Below, piece by piece: positions 46,188 through 54,591 of a DNA stretch of 64,000 nt; position 1 is the stretch's first letter, and the number at the start of each line of letters is the position of its first letter. The translations under genes and the position numbers were made by a program. The DNA comes from Aporhodopirellula rubra. GTDB taxonomy: Bacteria; Planctomycetota; Planctomycetia; Pirellulales; Pirellulaceae. The notes under the pieces were generated by a model. The model saw nothing but the letters and a program-made list of their open reading frames with translations, ran no database searches and was not told the DNA's origin. The stretch is taken from NCBI RefSeq assembly GCF_014192335.1, contig NZ_JACHXU010000006.1:124001-188000 (forward strand). Direction: 5' to 3'.

Positions 46188-46386
46188 GCTCGAGGCGTTG
46201 CCGATGGACCAAGTCAGACGTCTTTCGTTCGCTCTCAACCTGTTGAGAAAGGCGATGGATGTCTCACGCGAGGTTACCTCGTGGGATAGTCACATCAGAG
46301 CATTGAAAGCATGAGCGAGCATCCGACTCCCGTCGGATAATAGCTCACGCAACACTCGGACCGGTTGGTGCCGGCACGCCTCGAGC
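46188..46386 (+). ncRNA. Candidate retron non-coding RNA (msr-msd) upstream of the reverse transcriptase
   Basis: The ~199-nt stretch is bounded by GCTCGAGGCGTTGCCG (46188-46203) and CGGCACGCCTCGAGC (46372-46386). These pair over 15 bp with a single bulged T, as the a1/a2 repeats of retrons do. Inside are three hairpins: TCTCAA-CCTG-TTGAGA (46233-46248); a GAGG-TTA-CCTC-capped stem within 46262-46286; and a two-tier stem at 46309-46350, TGAGC/GCTCA enclosing ATCCGAC-TCCC-GTCGGAT. The RT ATG follows 58 bp later. In known retrons the RNA lies just upstream of, and primes, its RT. The branching G and the msr/msd border cannot be fixed by eye. Folding was inspected manually only. Confidence 0.72.
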
Positions 46387-46444
46387 TCTTTCGATTAACG
46401 ACGAACCGATTGTTCGCCGGACTTTTCTCTTGCCGGTCCCCGCG

Positions 46445-47839
46445 ATGGCCCCTCCCTCAGTCGCCAAACGCACTGTCACGGCATCGCAGTTGGCAGATCT
46501 CATTGCAAGCGAACTGGCGACGCGTTGGTTGGGTGACGTCGACGAAGTGACACGTCAAATCAGCAAACTGACGGGCAGTCGTGCGAAGTGGGTGCGTACG
46601 TTGGCGACGTCCGTGACCCAACAATTCGGTAAAACGGGTCACGCCACACGCATCCAACTGCTGCGTAGCCTTCGTAACGAACCACACCTGCGAAACGCAC
46701 GAAAGAAAAAGAAGTCGTTCAACGTCCCCGTCCTGTCAACGACGCAGCCCACATCTTCACTTTTTCCCACGATCGAGACCGACGATCAACTCGTTGATTT
46801 CTTACAACTGCCATCGCTGACTGTACTCGATTGGTTACTGGTCCCTCACTTCCGACGGCAAACCCAAGTCGATCACTACACCCGCCGCGTGCTTCGGCGG
46901 CGCGACGGCACAACACGGCTGATTGAAGAACCACGCCCTCTACTCAAACGCATTCAACGATTAATCCATTCAGAAGTTTTGGTTGACGTTGTCATCCATG
47001 ACGTCGCCCACGCGTACCGCGGCGAACGCTCCATCTTCACGTGTGCCGCCCCGCACGTGGGACATCAAGCGGTGCTGAAGATGGATCTTCAAAACTTCTT
47101 CGGGACGATCACGCTCCGCCGTATCGCGGCGCAGTTCCGACGCTGCGGATTCCCCCGACCGATCGCCCTCACACTCGGACGACTGTGCACCGCGCCACCG
47201 GTTTCTGTGGTCTCACCCCAGACGGGCAAGGGCTTCGTGCAGGTGAATCTCATAAATAGTGGGTCCGCCAACAGCGGCGGCAATTTGAATGCGGTGCGAA
47301 TGCCGGCGCATCTCCCACAAGGTGCTCCCACGTCACCGACATTGGCCAATGCGATCGCCTTTCAATTGGACCGTCGACTGCTTGGATTGGCAAACGCCGT
47401 CGGTGCCAACTACACACGGTACGCTGACGACCTGTTCTTCAGTGGTGACCGTGGCTTCGCATCTCGCATCGACCGATTCGCCACCACGGTTGCCGTGATC
47501 GCGATGGAAGAGGGCTTCACGGTAGCTCACCGAAAAACACGGAAAATGTTTAGCGGGCATCGCCAACAACTGCTCGGTTTGACCGCTAACGAAAAACTCA
47601 ATAGTCACCGTCAGCAGTACGAACAACTCAAGGCAATCCTAACGAACTGCGTTAGACACGGATGGGAATCCCAAAACCGGGAAAACCACCCGAACTTCGC
47701 CGACCATCTCCGCGGACGGATCGCACAGACGTTACAGTGCAATCCCAATCGAGGCCAACGTTTGATGCGTTTGTTCCATGAGATCGCCTGGAACGAAACG
47801 CAGCCGAGCCGCCCATCTCCAGACAAGCCTGACCCATGA
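46445..47839 (+). CDS. Retron-type reverse transcriptase
   Basis: 464 aa from ATG 46445; a TTG at 46430 would add five residues. Retron RT motifs: a conserved HYTRRVLRRRDGTTRLIEEP block (144-163), CAAPHVG (200-206) in the position of the NAxxH motif, VLKMDLQNFFGTIT with the first Asp, LPQGAPTSPTLANAIA (290-305), YTRYADDLFFSG with catalytic YADD (326-329), and GFTVAHRKTRKMFSG followed by LLGLTANEKLN. Compared with ~320-aa retron RTs it has an N-terminal extension of about 135 residues with a basic RKKKK patch and a ~35-residue insert (about 251-288) before LPQGAP. It overlaps the phosphatase gene by ATGA. It should make msDNA from the upstream RNA. Confidence 0.92.
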   Translation: MAPPSVAKRTVTASQLADLIASELATRWLGDVDEVTRQISKLTGSRAKWVRTLATSVTQQFGKTGHATRIQLLRSLRNEPHLRNARKKKKSFNVPVLSTTQPTSSLFPTIETDDQLVDFLQLPSLTVLDWLLVPHFRRQTQVDHYTRRVLRRRDGTTRLIEEPRPLLKRIQRLIHSEVLVDVVIHDVAHAYRGERSIFTCAAPHVGHQAVLKMDLQNFFGTITLRRIAAQFRRCGFPRPIALTLGRLCTAPPVSVVSPQTGKGFVQVNLINSGSANSGGNLNAVRMPAHLPQGAPTSPTLANAIAFQLDRRLLGLANAVGANYTRYADDLFFSGDRGFASRIDRFATTVAVIAMEEGFTVAHRKTRKMFSGHRQQLLGLTANEKLNSHRQQYEQLKAILTNCVRHGWESQNRENHPNFADHLRGRIAQTLQCNPNRGQRLMRLFHEIAWNETQPSRPSPDKPDP

Positions 47840-48498
47840 AACACGGCCTCCTATTCTCACTCGTCACCATCAGCCTGTTCGCAATCGCGTTCCTCCGTGG
47901 CAACACTTACTGGCTCTTGATTTACCCCGCAATCAGTTTCGCGTTAGTTACTTTTGCTTACTTGGGTGCAGGCTCCTGCGTGTTCGGCAAACGCAGCGAC
48001 GGCCAAATGTCATTCGTGCTCCTTATCCTCTTAGCACCCTACCTTTTGGTTTCATGGCTAATCTGGCACACGGTTCGATTGTTTTCATCGGAACCCAAAT
48101 TGAACCAAGTTACCGATGACCTCATTTTATCTCGACGCCTTTTAAACCGAGAACTCCCTCGAGAAGTAGCTAGCGTGGTTGATCTCACTTGCGAATTCAT
48201 TGAACCAATTCGCTTGCGTCACTCCGAAAACTACATTTCGTTTCCAATGCTAGATGCATCCGTCCGAACTGCAGAGGAATTACGAGAACTCGCGATCACC
48301 ATCGAGTCACTTCCCAATCCTGTTCTGATCCATTGTGCTCAAGGGCATGGACGAACTGGACTTGTCGCAGCCGCATTTTTGGTCGTTTCAAAATACGTCG
48401 TCACACCTTCCGACGCGATTGCTCTTATCAGATCAGTCCGTCCAGGAGTCAAGCTAAATCACGAGCAACTGCAAACCCTCAAAAAAGTCGCGGCATGA
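47836..48498 (+). CDS. Membrane-anchored dual-specificity phosphatase
   Basis: 220 aa; ATG overlaps the RT stop (ATGA). Three hydrophobic segments fill the first 80 residues (about 5-20, 25-46, 58-80), leaving the catalytic domain probably cytosolic. The phosphatase loop is HCAQGHGRTG (His166, Cys167, Arg173), with the general-acid Asp likely in FPMLDAS (Asp140). This is the DSP/protein-tyrosine phosphatase HCxxGxxRTG signature; the substrate may be phosphoprotein, phosphoinositide or another phosphoester. The DNA looks more AT-rich than its neighbours, a sign of possible transfer. It ends in an ATGA overlap with the next gene. Confidence 0.88.
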   Translation: MKHGLLFSLVTISLFAIAFLRGNTYWLLIYPAISFALVTFAYLGAGSCVFGKRSDGQMSFVLLILLAPYLLVSWLIWHTVRLFSSEPKLNQVTDDLILSRRLLNRELPREVASVVDLTCEFIEPIRLRHSENYISFPMLDASVRTAEELRELAITIESLPNPVLIHCAQGHGRTGLVAAAFLVVSKYVVTPSDAIALIRSVRPGVKLNHEQLQTLKKVAA

Positions 48499-49649
48499 CG
48501 GACTCAATCATCGGATGCGTTTTAGGCACCGCAGTGGGTGACGCGCTGGGGCTTCCCTATGAGGGTTTATCACGCGGACGTGCCCGACGAATGCTGGGCA
48601 CTCCGAGTCGCCACCGTTTCTTTTTCACCCGCGGAATGATTTCCGATGACACCGAGCATACCTGCATGGTGGCTCAATCACTCATTGAATCGGGCAATGA
48701 CGTCAATGAATTCGCACGTCAATTCGCGAAGAGAATCCGGTGGTGGATGCTCGCATTTCCCGCAGGCGTCGGCAAAGCAACCGCGCTCAGTGGCATGCGT
48801 CTCTGGCTGGGTGCGAAACTGCCATACGATCCAATCGATCCAGAGCACGATGGCACCGACGCTTCCCCACAACGAGATGCCACGCGTTCGACGAAAGGGT
48901 CATGCGGTGTGTTCTCTGCCGGCAACGGTCCCGCCATGCGAGCGGCGATCTTTGGCGCAGCCTTCGACGACCTAGAATTGATGCTCCGATTTGTCCGAGT
49001 ATCGACCCGATTAACCCATAGTGACCCCAAAGCGGAATATGGAGCGATCGTGATCGCGTTGGCGGCATATGAATCTAGAACAGCAACGAAGATCGACGCG
49101 AACCAATGGCTACGAAATGTTGTCGAGACTCTTGGCAACGATGCCGAGGAACTATGCACCCTACTCACACACGCGGTCCAAAGCGTAGCATCGGGGGAAT
49201 CGACTTCGCAATTCGCCGAATCGATGAATCTCGCAAATGGCATCACGGGCTACACCTACCACACAGTTCCTGCTGCCATTCACGCTTGGTTATCGAACCC
49301 TGAAAATTTCCGAATCGCCGTCACCACCATGATCGAATGCGGGGGTGACGCAGATACGACGGCCGCCATAGTCGGTGGGATTGTGGGTTGCCGCGTAGGC
49401 TGCGAAGGAATTCCAAAAGAATGGATCGATGGAATCAGCGATTGGCCGCGCAGTGTTCGATGGATGACCAATCTCGCGGAGACGTTATCTTCGGCCCAAT
49501 CGGAAAGAGAGCAATCCTCTCTTTGCTCAGTAGAAAACTCGCATCGGATCGCTCCTCGAGTGAACCCGTTGGCGATCTTAGTTCGGAACCTCGCGTTTTT
49601 GTTGATTGTTCTCTTTCACGGCTTCCGCCGATTGGCGCCACCCTACTGA
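48495..49649 (+). CDS. ADP-ribosylglycohydrolase family protein with C-terminal membrane segment
   Basis: 384 aa from ATG 48495, overlapping the phosphatase stop. ARH/DraG motifs: GCVLGTAVGDALGLPYEG, ISDDTEHTCMV (SDDTE at 50-54, metal), FSAGNGPAMRAA (142-151) and CGGDADTTAAIVGG (GGDADT, 283-288). The acidic metal-binding residues are intact, so hydrolysis of an ADP-ribose linkage is plausible. A hydrophobic stretch near 359-376 (LAILVRNLAFLLIVLF) followed by HGFRRLAPPY suggests a membrane tail. With the phosphatase it forms the effector pair of the RT operon; which one is toxin or sensor cannot be seen. Confidence 0.9.
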   Translation: MTDSIIGCVLGTAVGDALGLPYEGLSRGRARRMLGTPSRHRFFFTRGMISDDTEHTCMVAQSLIESGNDVNEFARQFAKRIRWWMLAFPAGVGKATALSGMRLWLGAKLPYDPIDPEHDGTDASPQRDATRSTKGSCGVFSAGNGPAMRAAIFGAAFDDLELMLRFVRVSTRLTHSDPKAEYGAIVIALAAYESRTATKIDANQWLRNVVETLGNDAEELCTLLTHAVQSVASGESTSQFAESMNLANGITGYTYHTVPAAIHAWLSNPENFRIAVTTMIECGGDADTTAAIVGGIVGCRVGCEGIPKEWIDGISDWPRSVRWMTNLAETLSSAQSEREQSSLCSVENSHRIAPRVNPLAILVRNLAFLLIVLFHGFRRLAPPY

Positions 49650-49734
49650 ATCAATGTGCTGCGTTCGTGCCGGCTCCTGCTCGCCCAACCCATTTGTTTA
49701 CTGACACGAATCAGAACAGAGTCGTCTGACAATC

Positions 49735-50625
49735 ATGAACGAAAACCGTGAACAAATCGAAGCCAACCTCCGACTGCACGTCGATCGACTGGCCGGATTA
49801 ATTGGCCCGCGCACTTTGCAAAAGCCGAAAACGATTCTCGCAACAATCGGCTATCTCGAAGCCCAGTGGCATGAGATGGGTTATCACGTCGAAAGAGAAA
49901 CTTACGACGCGATGGGCGACGAAGCCACCAACCTGATCGTGCAGAAAAAGGGAGGCACACGTGCGAATCAAATCGTTCTGCTCGGCGCTCACTACGACAC
50001 CGTGTTCTCCACACCCGGCGCTGACGACAACGCGTCTGCGGTAGCCGTGCTGCTCGAAGTCAGCCGGCTATTACGGGAACATTCCGGAAAACGAACCGCC
50101 CGCTATGTCTCGTTTGCTTGCGAAGAGCCACCCTATTTCAACGTCGATTCGATGGGCAGTCAGCATCATGCCCGTGAATCTCGCGTTCGCGGAGACGATA
50201 TTGTCGGGATGCTTTGTCTCGAAATGGTGGGCTATTATCAACTCACGCAAGGCTCCCAACTCGTCCCCGACGCCATCCCCAAAATGCTTCATCGCTTCTT
50301 TCCACGACGCGGCAATTTCTTGGCTGCCGTCGGCAACCTGCGATCGTGGAACCTGTGTTGGAAATTCCGTCGAGGGTTCCGACGTGGCACCAGACGCCTA
50401 CCCTTATTTTCGATCGTGTTGCCAGAAAAGATCAACGAGATTCGGCTGAGCGACAACAGCTCGTTTTGGGATCAAGGTTACCCAGCGTTGATGCTGACCG
50501 ACACTAGCTTCCTGCGTAACCCACACTACCATCGTTCCACCGATACTCCCGAAACCCTCGACTATCCACGCATGACGGAAGTCACACTCGGCGTCGCTGC
50601 CGCAATGAAAAAACTGTTGCGATAG
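49735..50625 (+). CDS. M28 family metallopeptidase
   Basis: 296 aa. Zinc ligands: His86 and Asp88 in LLGAHYDTV, Asp97 in GADDNASA, the Glu pair in CEEPP (130-131), LEMVGY and, near the C-terminus, HYHRSTDTPETLDYP. Aminopeptidase or carboxypeptidase-type hydrolase. There is no signal peptide in this frame. It follows the ARH gene by 85 bp on the same strand; it may belong to the RT operon or be an independent gene. The moderate gap and housekeeping character favour independence. Confidence 0.88.
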   Translation: MNENREQIEANLRLHVDRLAGLIGPRTLQKPKTILATIGYLEAQWHEMGYHVERETYDAMGDEATNLIVQKKGGTRANQIVLLGAHYDTVFSTPGADDNASAVAVLLEVSRLLREHSGKRTARYVSFACEEPPYFNVDSMGSQHHARESRVRGDDIVGMLCLEMVGYYQLTQGSQLVPDAIPKMLHRFFPRRGNFLAAVGNLRSWNLCWKFRRGFRRGTRRLPLFSIVLPEKINEIRLSDNSSFWDQGYPALMLTDTSFLRNPHYHRSTDTPETLDYPRMTEVTLGVAAAMKKLLR

Positions 50626-50752
50626 TCGGTCACCCGCTCGTGGGTCAGTCGGACAACGCGTCGTTACCTAACGCCGCTGCGGAGTACTCCGCAGGGCGTC
50701 AGTAAATCGATTCTTCGCACGCCATGACTGAACGATTCGTAGTCAGTGCGTT

Positions 50753-51010
50753 TCAATCAAGCGCCGCCGGCAAACATTCCCTTGACTTCTGAGCGTTGAT
50801 TCCGAGATAGCGTTTCCACTTTTCGGGCACGTCGTCTTCATAAAAGATCGCCTCAACCGGACATTCGCTCACACAGGCGGCACAGTCGACACATTCATCG
50901 GGATCGATGTACAGCATCTCAGAATCCTCGTAGAAACATTCTGCTGGGCAAACGGGCAAACAGGATTTGTCCTTACAACCTCGGCAAGGTTCGGTAACCA
51001 CCATCGTCAT
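50753..51010 (-). CDS. fdxA: 7Fe ferredoxin (FdxA type)
   Basis: 85 aa. The cysteines fall exactly one residue later than in Azotobacter ferredoxin I: C9, C12, C17, C21, C25 and C40, C43, C46, C50. The pattern is EPCRGCKDKSCLPVCPAEC and DECVDCAACVSECPVEAIF. This arrangement binds one [3Fe-4S] and one [4Fe-4S] cluster. It transfers electrons in the cytosol; the partner is not evident. It is divergent from the sigma factor/kinase gene with 72 bp between starts. Confidence 0.95.
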   Translation of the reverse strand: MTMVVTEPCRGCKDKSCLPVCPAECFYEDSEMLYIDPDECVDCAACVSECPVEAIFYEDDVPEKWKRYLGINAQKSRECLPAALD

Positions 51011-51082
51011 GTACGTGTCTCCTCAGTTGGGTTAGTCTCAAAGTTGGCACAATGCCATCGTCACCAGGGAGGTGAGAAAGCA

Positions 51083-52618
51083 ATGGCGGAACCGGACAAC
51101 GATCCTGAAAAGATTTCAGAAATGGCAGACTCTCTTGTCGATTTGCCGAGCAATGCGCTACTGCAAAAGTGGAAATCAGGTGATGAGGCAGCCGCCCAAA
51201 TACTGGTCGATCGATACGCAATGCGTCTCGTTGCGTTAGTCGCGAGTCGATTGAATCAACGTTTTCGTGCAAGCGTTGACCCCGAAGATGTCGTGCAATC
51301 GGCAATGGGGAGCTTCTTCCAAGCCGTCCAACACAGTCGAATTCAGTTCAGCGGCAGCGTGTCGCTATGGCGATTGCTAGCCACGTTTACACGGCGCAAG
51401 ATGGCACGATCGATCGAGACAAACATCGCACTCAAACGGGGCGGCCAAAGTCAAAAGATCTCGCTCGAGACGGCGGAGTCGCAGTTGATCAAGACAGTAA
51501 CAATCAATGCGGACTGTCCGGACGAAGAATGGCTCGAGCATATCCAGAACGAGCTTCCCCAAGATCTTCACGAAATATTCCAGCAATTGCTGGGCGGAAA
51601 GACTCAACGGGCGATCGCCAAAGAAATGTCGCTCGATGAGCGAACGATCCGACGCCGAGTCGCTCGAATTCGCGAAACGTTACAGCCTGCTGCGTCGATC
51701 GGACCTGGCCGGAATTTGTCGCACTCGACTGATGAACAATCGTCTCTCACACCACAGAACAGCGACGCATTTAAAACATTCAATCTAAGTCGTATCGACT
51801 ACCGAGAGTTTGTGTTGGGAAAGTTAATCGGCAACGGAGGATTTGGAAAAGTCTACCGTGCCGCAATGCAACCCAACGGCAGGTTGGTCGCAGTGAAGTT
51901 CCTGCGAAAAACTTTCTGGAAAAACGACGAGGCAAAGCAAACCTTCCTTCGAGAGATCGATGCCGCCTCTCAAATCAAACATCCTGGCGTAATCTGCTAC
52001 CGAGGTTGGGGGCAATCACCACACGGTGGCCCCTATGTTGTGAGTGAGTGGATCGACGGGGTTCCGCTCTTAAAGTGCAGTAACGCGAGTCCCGAACGCT
52101 TCATCGCACTGCTGCGGCAGGTATGTGATGTAACGCAGGCAATTCACCACAACGGTTTGGTCCATGGTGACATCACACCGAACAACATTCTCGTCGATCG
52201 AGCTGGTGAGGTTACGCTTACCGACTTTGGATTTTCGCGACGAATGCCAGCCTTGGTTGCCCGGCAGCGTCTGCAGGTGCCGGCACAAGAATCACCCGAT
52301 TCATCCGACCTACTCCTCGGTGGCACTTTGGGCTTTGCAGCCCCCGAACAGATTTCGCCGGCATTCGGTCAAATCAGCGAAAGGACTGACATCTACGCGA
52401 TCGGCGGTTTGGCCTACTGGTTTATCTTCGGTAGACCACCACATTTTAAGAGCAGCGTCGAGGAATCACTTTCAGACACACTCTCGGAGAGCAACGTTAC
52501 CGTCGAACCGCATTCACAATTGACACCGATGCTCGCAAATATTATTTCGGTGACGCTTCGCAAATCGCCATCAGAACGAATCCAACGGGTATCCGATCTC
52601 CGTCGTCTGATTGGTTGA
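51083..52618 (+). CDS. ECF-type sigma factor fused to a Ser/Thr protein kinase
   Basis: 511 aa; the ATG at 51083 has a GGGAGGTGAG site ahead (51067-51076). Residues 24-110 match sigma region 2 (DRYAMRLVALVASRLNQ; DPEDVVQSAMGSFFQAV) and 150-200 region 4 (QRAIAKEMSLDERTIRRRVA, an HTH). From 240 comes a kinase: GNGGFGKVYRA (250-260), Lys272 in VAVKFL, Glu291, HGDITPNN (361-368) and DFG (381-383), then FAAPEQ. The HRD Arg is Gly (HGD). Sigma-kinase fusions are rare outside Planctomycetes; autophosphorylation may control sigma activity. No anti-sigma gene is adjacent. Confidence 0.92.
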   Translation: MAEPDNDPEKISEMADSLVDLPSNALLQKWKSGDEAAAQILVDRYAMRLVALVASRLNQRFRASVDPEDVVQSAMGSFFQAVQHSRIQFSGSVSLWRLLATFTRRKMARSIETNIALKRGGQSQKISLETAESQLIKTVTINADCPDEEWLEHIQNELPQDLHEIFQQLLGGKTQRAIAKEMSLDERTIRRRVARIRETLQPAASIGPGRNLSHSTDEQSSLTPQNSDAFKTFNLSRIDYREFVLGKLIGNGGFGKVYRAAMQPNGRLVAVKFLRKTFWKNDEAKQTFLREIDAASQIKHPGVICYRGWGQSPHGGPYVVSEWIDGVPLLKCSNASPERFIALLRQVCDVTQAIHHNGLVHGDITPNNILVDRAGEVTLTDFGFSRRMPALVARQRLQVPAQESPDSSDLLLGGTLGFAAPEQISPAFGQISERTDIYAIGGLAYWFIFGRPPHFKSSVEESLSDTLSESNVTVEPHSQLTPMLANIISVTLRKSPSERIQRVSDLRRLIG

Positions 52619-52785
52619 AACTCGAAACACACGTGGCCCTCCAAAGCACCTCGACATGGGGTCGCCGTGAGTGTGAACACCGATCCATCGAGAGCCACTC
52701 CAACTCGATTCCGATGACCTGAATCGCGTAACCATGCGGCACGTCATATGAACCACTGGCAATCCCAATCTTTCCAAAGCCACCA

Positions 52786-53511
52786 ATGACTAACCAGAAC
52801 GACAAATCAACGACCGACGAAATTCGTGAGCGGTTTGACAACGATGTCGAGCGGTTCAGCGTTCTCGAAACGGGACAATCCGCAACGATTGATGCACCAT
52901 TGGCGATGGACTTGATCACCCAAGCGGCCATCGCAGCGACACCGGCAATCACCCGGGTTCTCGATATCGGATGCGGGGCGGGAAACAACACGATCAAACT
53001 GCGACGGGCACTCGGAACCGATTTTGACGCGGATCTTCTGGACCTCAGCGAACCGATGCTAACGCGAGCCGAACAACGGCTTCGTGCGGACAACCATGGT
53101 GAGATCCGTCTCTGGCATGACGATTTCCGTACCGCTGATCTTCCTGAAAATTCCTATGACGTGATACTCGCCGCAGCCGTACTGCATCATCTGCGTGACG
53201 ACGCTGATTGGACGTCCGCGTTCAAAAAAATCCATCGCTTACTTCGGCCGGGTGGATCGGTTTGGATTACCGACCTTGTGTCACATGAAATCGCCGACGT
53301 GCATCAGTTGATGTGGTCTCGCTATGGCGAATATCTCAGCGAACTCGGTGGCAACGAATACCGCGAGAAGGTTTTCGAATACATCGAAAAAGAAGACTCG
53401 CCGCGTCCCGTCACCTATCAACTCGACCTCTTCCGCGAAGTCGGCTTCGCCAGTGTGGAGCTGCTGCACAAGAACTCGTGCTTCGCCGCATTCGGTGCCA
53501 TCAAGTCATGA
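52786..53511 (+). CDS. Class I SAM-dependent methyltransferase
   Basis: 241 aa. Motif I VLDIGCGAGNNTIKL; the post-I acidic site DLLDLSEPMLTRAE; motif IV-like SYDVILAAAVLHHL and RLLRPGGSVWITDLV. Substrate unknown; the layout matches small-molecule or ubiquinone-type methylases. It starts 167 bp after the kinase gene and ends before a convergent gene. No other family marker distinguishes its target. Confidence 0.9.
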   Translation: MTNQNDKSTTDEIRERFDNDVERFSVLETGQSATIDAPLAMDLITQAAIAATPAITRVLDIGCGAGNNTIKLRRALGTDFDADLLDLSEPMLTRAEQRLRADNHGEIRLWHDDFRTADLPENSYDVILAAAVLHHLRDDADWTSAFKKIHRLLRPGGSVWITDLVSHEIADVHQLMWSRYGEYLSELGGNEYREKVFEYIEKEDSPRPVTYQLDLFREVGFASVELLHKNSCFAAFGAIKS

Positions 53512-53649
53512 ATGCATGACGCGTTTTGCGTAGCAATAAAAGCGGCCCGAACGTCTTGATGCGGCAATCATCCGCAGACTCGCGTTACACATGCCCGCTC
53601 AAACGACGGCAACGGTTTCATAAAACCATCTGTGACTGAAACACGCTTG

Positions 53650-54360
53650 TTATTTTGTTGCCCCGAATAGCTTTTTCTGTAGGTAATCCGTCTTGAGGTG
53701 TTTGATCACGTCGAGCGGTTCGCATTGATTATCGTCACCGTAATCGATGTCGACCGGGCCGATCGCTTCGGCTGCCTCAATCGCTGCTGTGTTGAGCACT
53801 TGATTGCGTTTTCCGATTCCCATCAACGCCGTGTTCATCGCCTCTCGCACCCACATGTCTTCACTGTGAATGGTCTTTCGAATATGACGAATTCGATCGA
53901 GCAAATAGTCGTCATCCATTCCTTTGGGTTTCTTTTTTGACAGTTCGTAGAGCAACGCGTATCCGCAGCGTCGACGCATCGCGTCTTTGCTGTCAACCCA
54001 ATCACTCGCCAATTCAAACGCAAACGGGGTCTTCGCAAGCGTGGCATCGCAGGACGCGAATACATGCGCGAGATAGCCTGAACTGAGCCCTCCGCCGACC
54101 TGTTCTTCGGCTTGCTCGCGGGTAATCTTTTTCGGGTCGTCGACCAACAACCCGAGAATCTTGGATTCGTAAACATCGCTCTTCCATAGCGACTGGGCGA
54201 GCTTGTGATCGCGTCCAATTTGCTTGGCGTATTTTCGCAACCGAGTCAATCCAATGCCATAGCTCGTCAGGTCTTGAGACCGTCGACTCCAATGCTCGAT
54301 ACCACGTGGGTCAGCGTTTTCTTTTAGCCATGCGAGCACTTCTCGTTTGGTCGTTGGCAT
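53650..54360 (-). CDS. AlkD-like DNA alkylation repair protein
   Basis: 236 aa, entirely helical, resembling the HEAT-like repeats of the DNA alkylation repair family (start KREVLAWLKENADPRGIEHW; LASDWVDSKDAMRRRCGYAL; RHIRKTIHSEDMWVREAMN). AlkD removes bulky alkylated bases without base flipping. Here the usual aromatic/Asp cluster could not be assigned with certainty, so the enzyme activity is not assured. Monocistronic, convergent with the methyltransferase gene. Confidence 0.82.
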   Translation of the reverse strand: MPTTKREVLAWLKENADPRGIEHWSRRSQDLTSYGIGLTRLRKYAKQIGRDHKLAQSLWKSDVYESKILGLLVDDPKKITREQAEEQVGGGLSSGYLAHVFASCDATLAKTPFAFELASDWVDSKDAMRRRCGYALLYELSKKKPKGMDDDYLLDRIRHIRKTIHSEDMWVREAMNTALMGIGKRNQVLNTAAIEAAEAIGPVDIDYGDDNQCEPLDVIKHLKTDYLQKKLFGATK

Positions 54361-54591
54361 CAGTCAAAACTCGAAATAGACGGGCGGTGTGGGTGCAAAG
54401 CGACGAAATACGATCCGTCACAAGGCGACTGTCGTGCGGTCTTATCGTACTCGATCGATTCAGCAATCTCACGGGCGCGGCGTCGACCGTGATCGAACGT
54501 ACTCAAAACGACCGGGGAAGAACGGCGCACCATTTGCCCGTCTCGGTGTCAGCTATCCGTCACCCCTTTACCCACAACACGGCCATACAAG

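Noticed and set aside
46188..49649. Group II intron or diversity-generating retroelement
   Set aside because: No intron domain V/VI motif, maturase or endonuclease domain, and no variable-repeat/template-repeat pair was seen; RT motifs and the upstream RNA fit a retron better.
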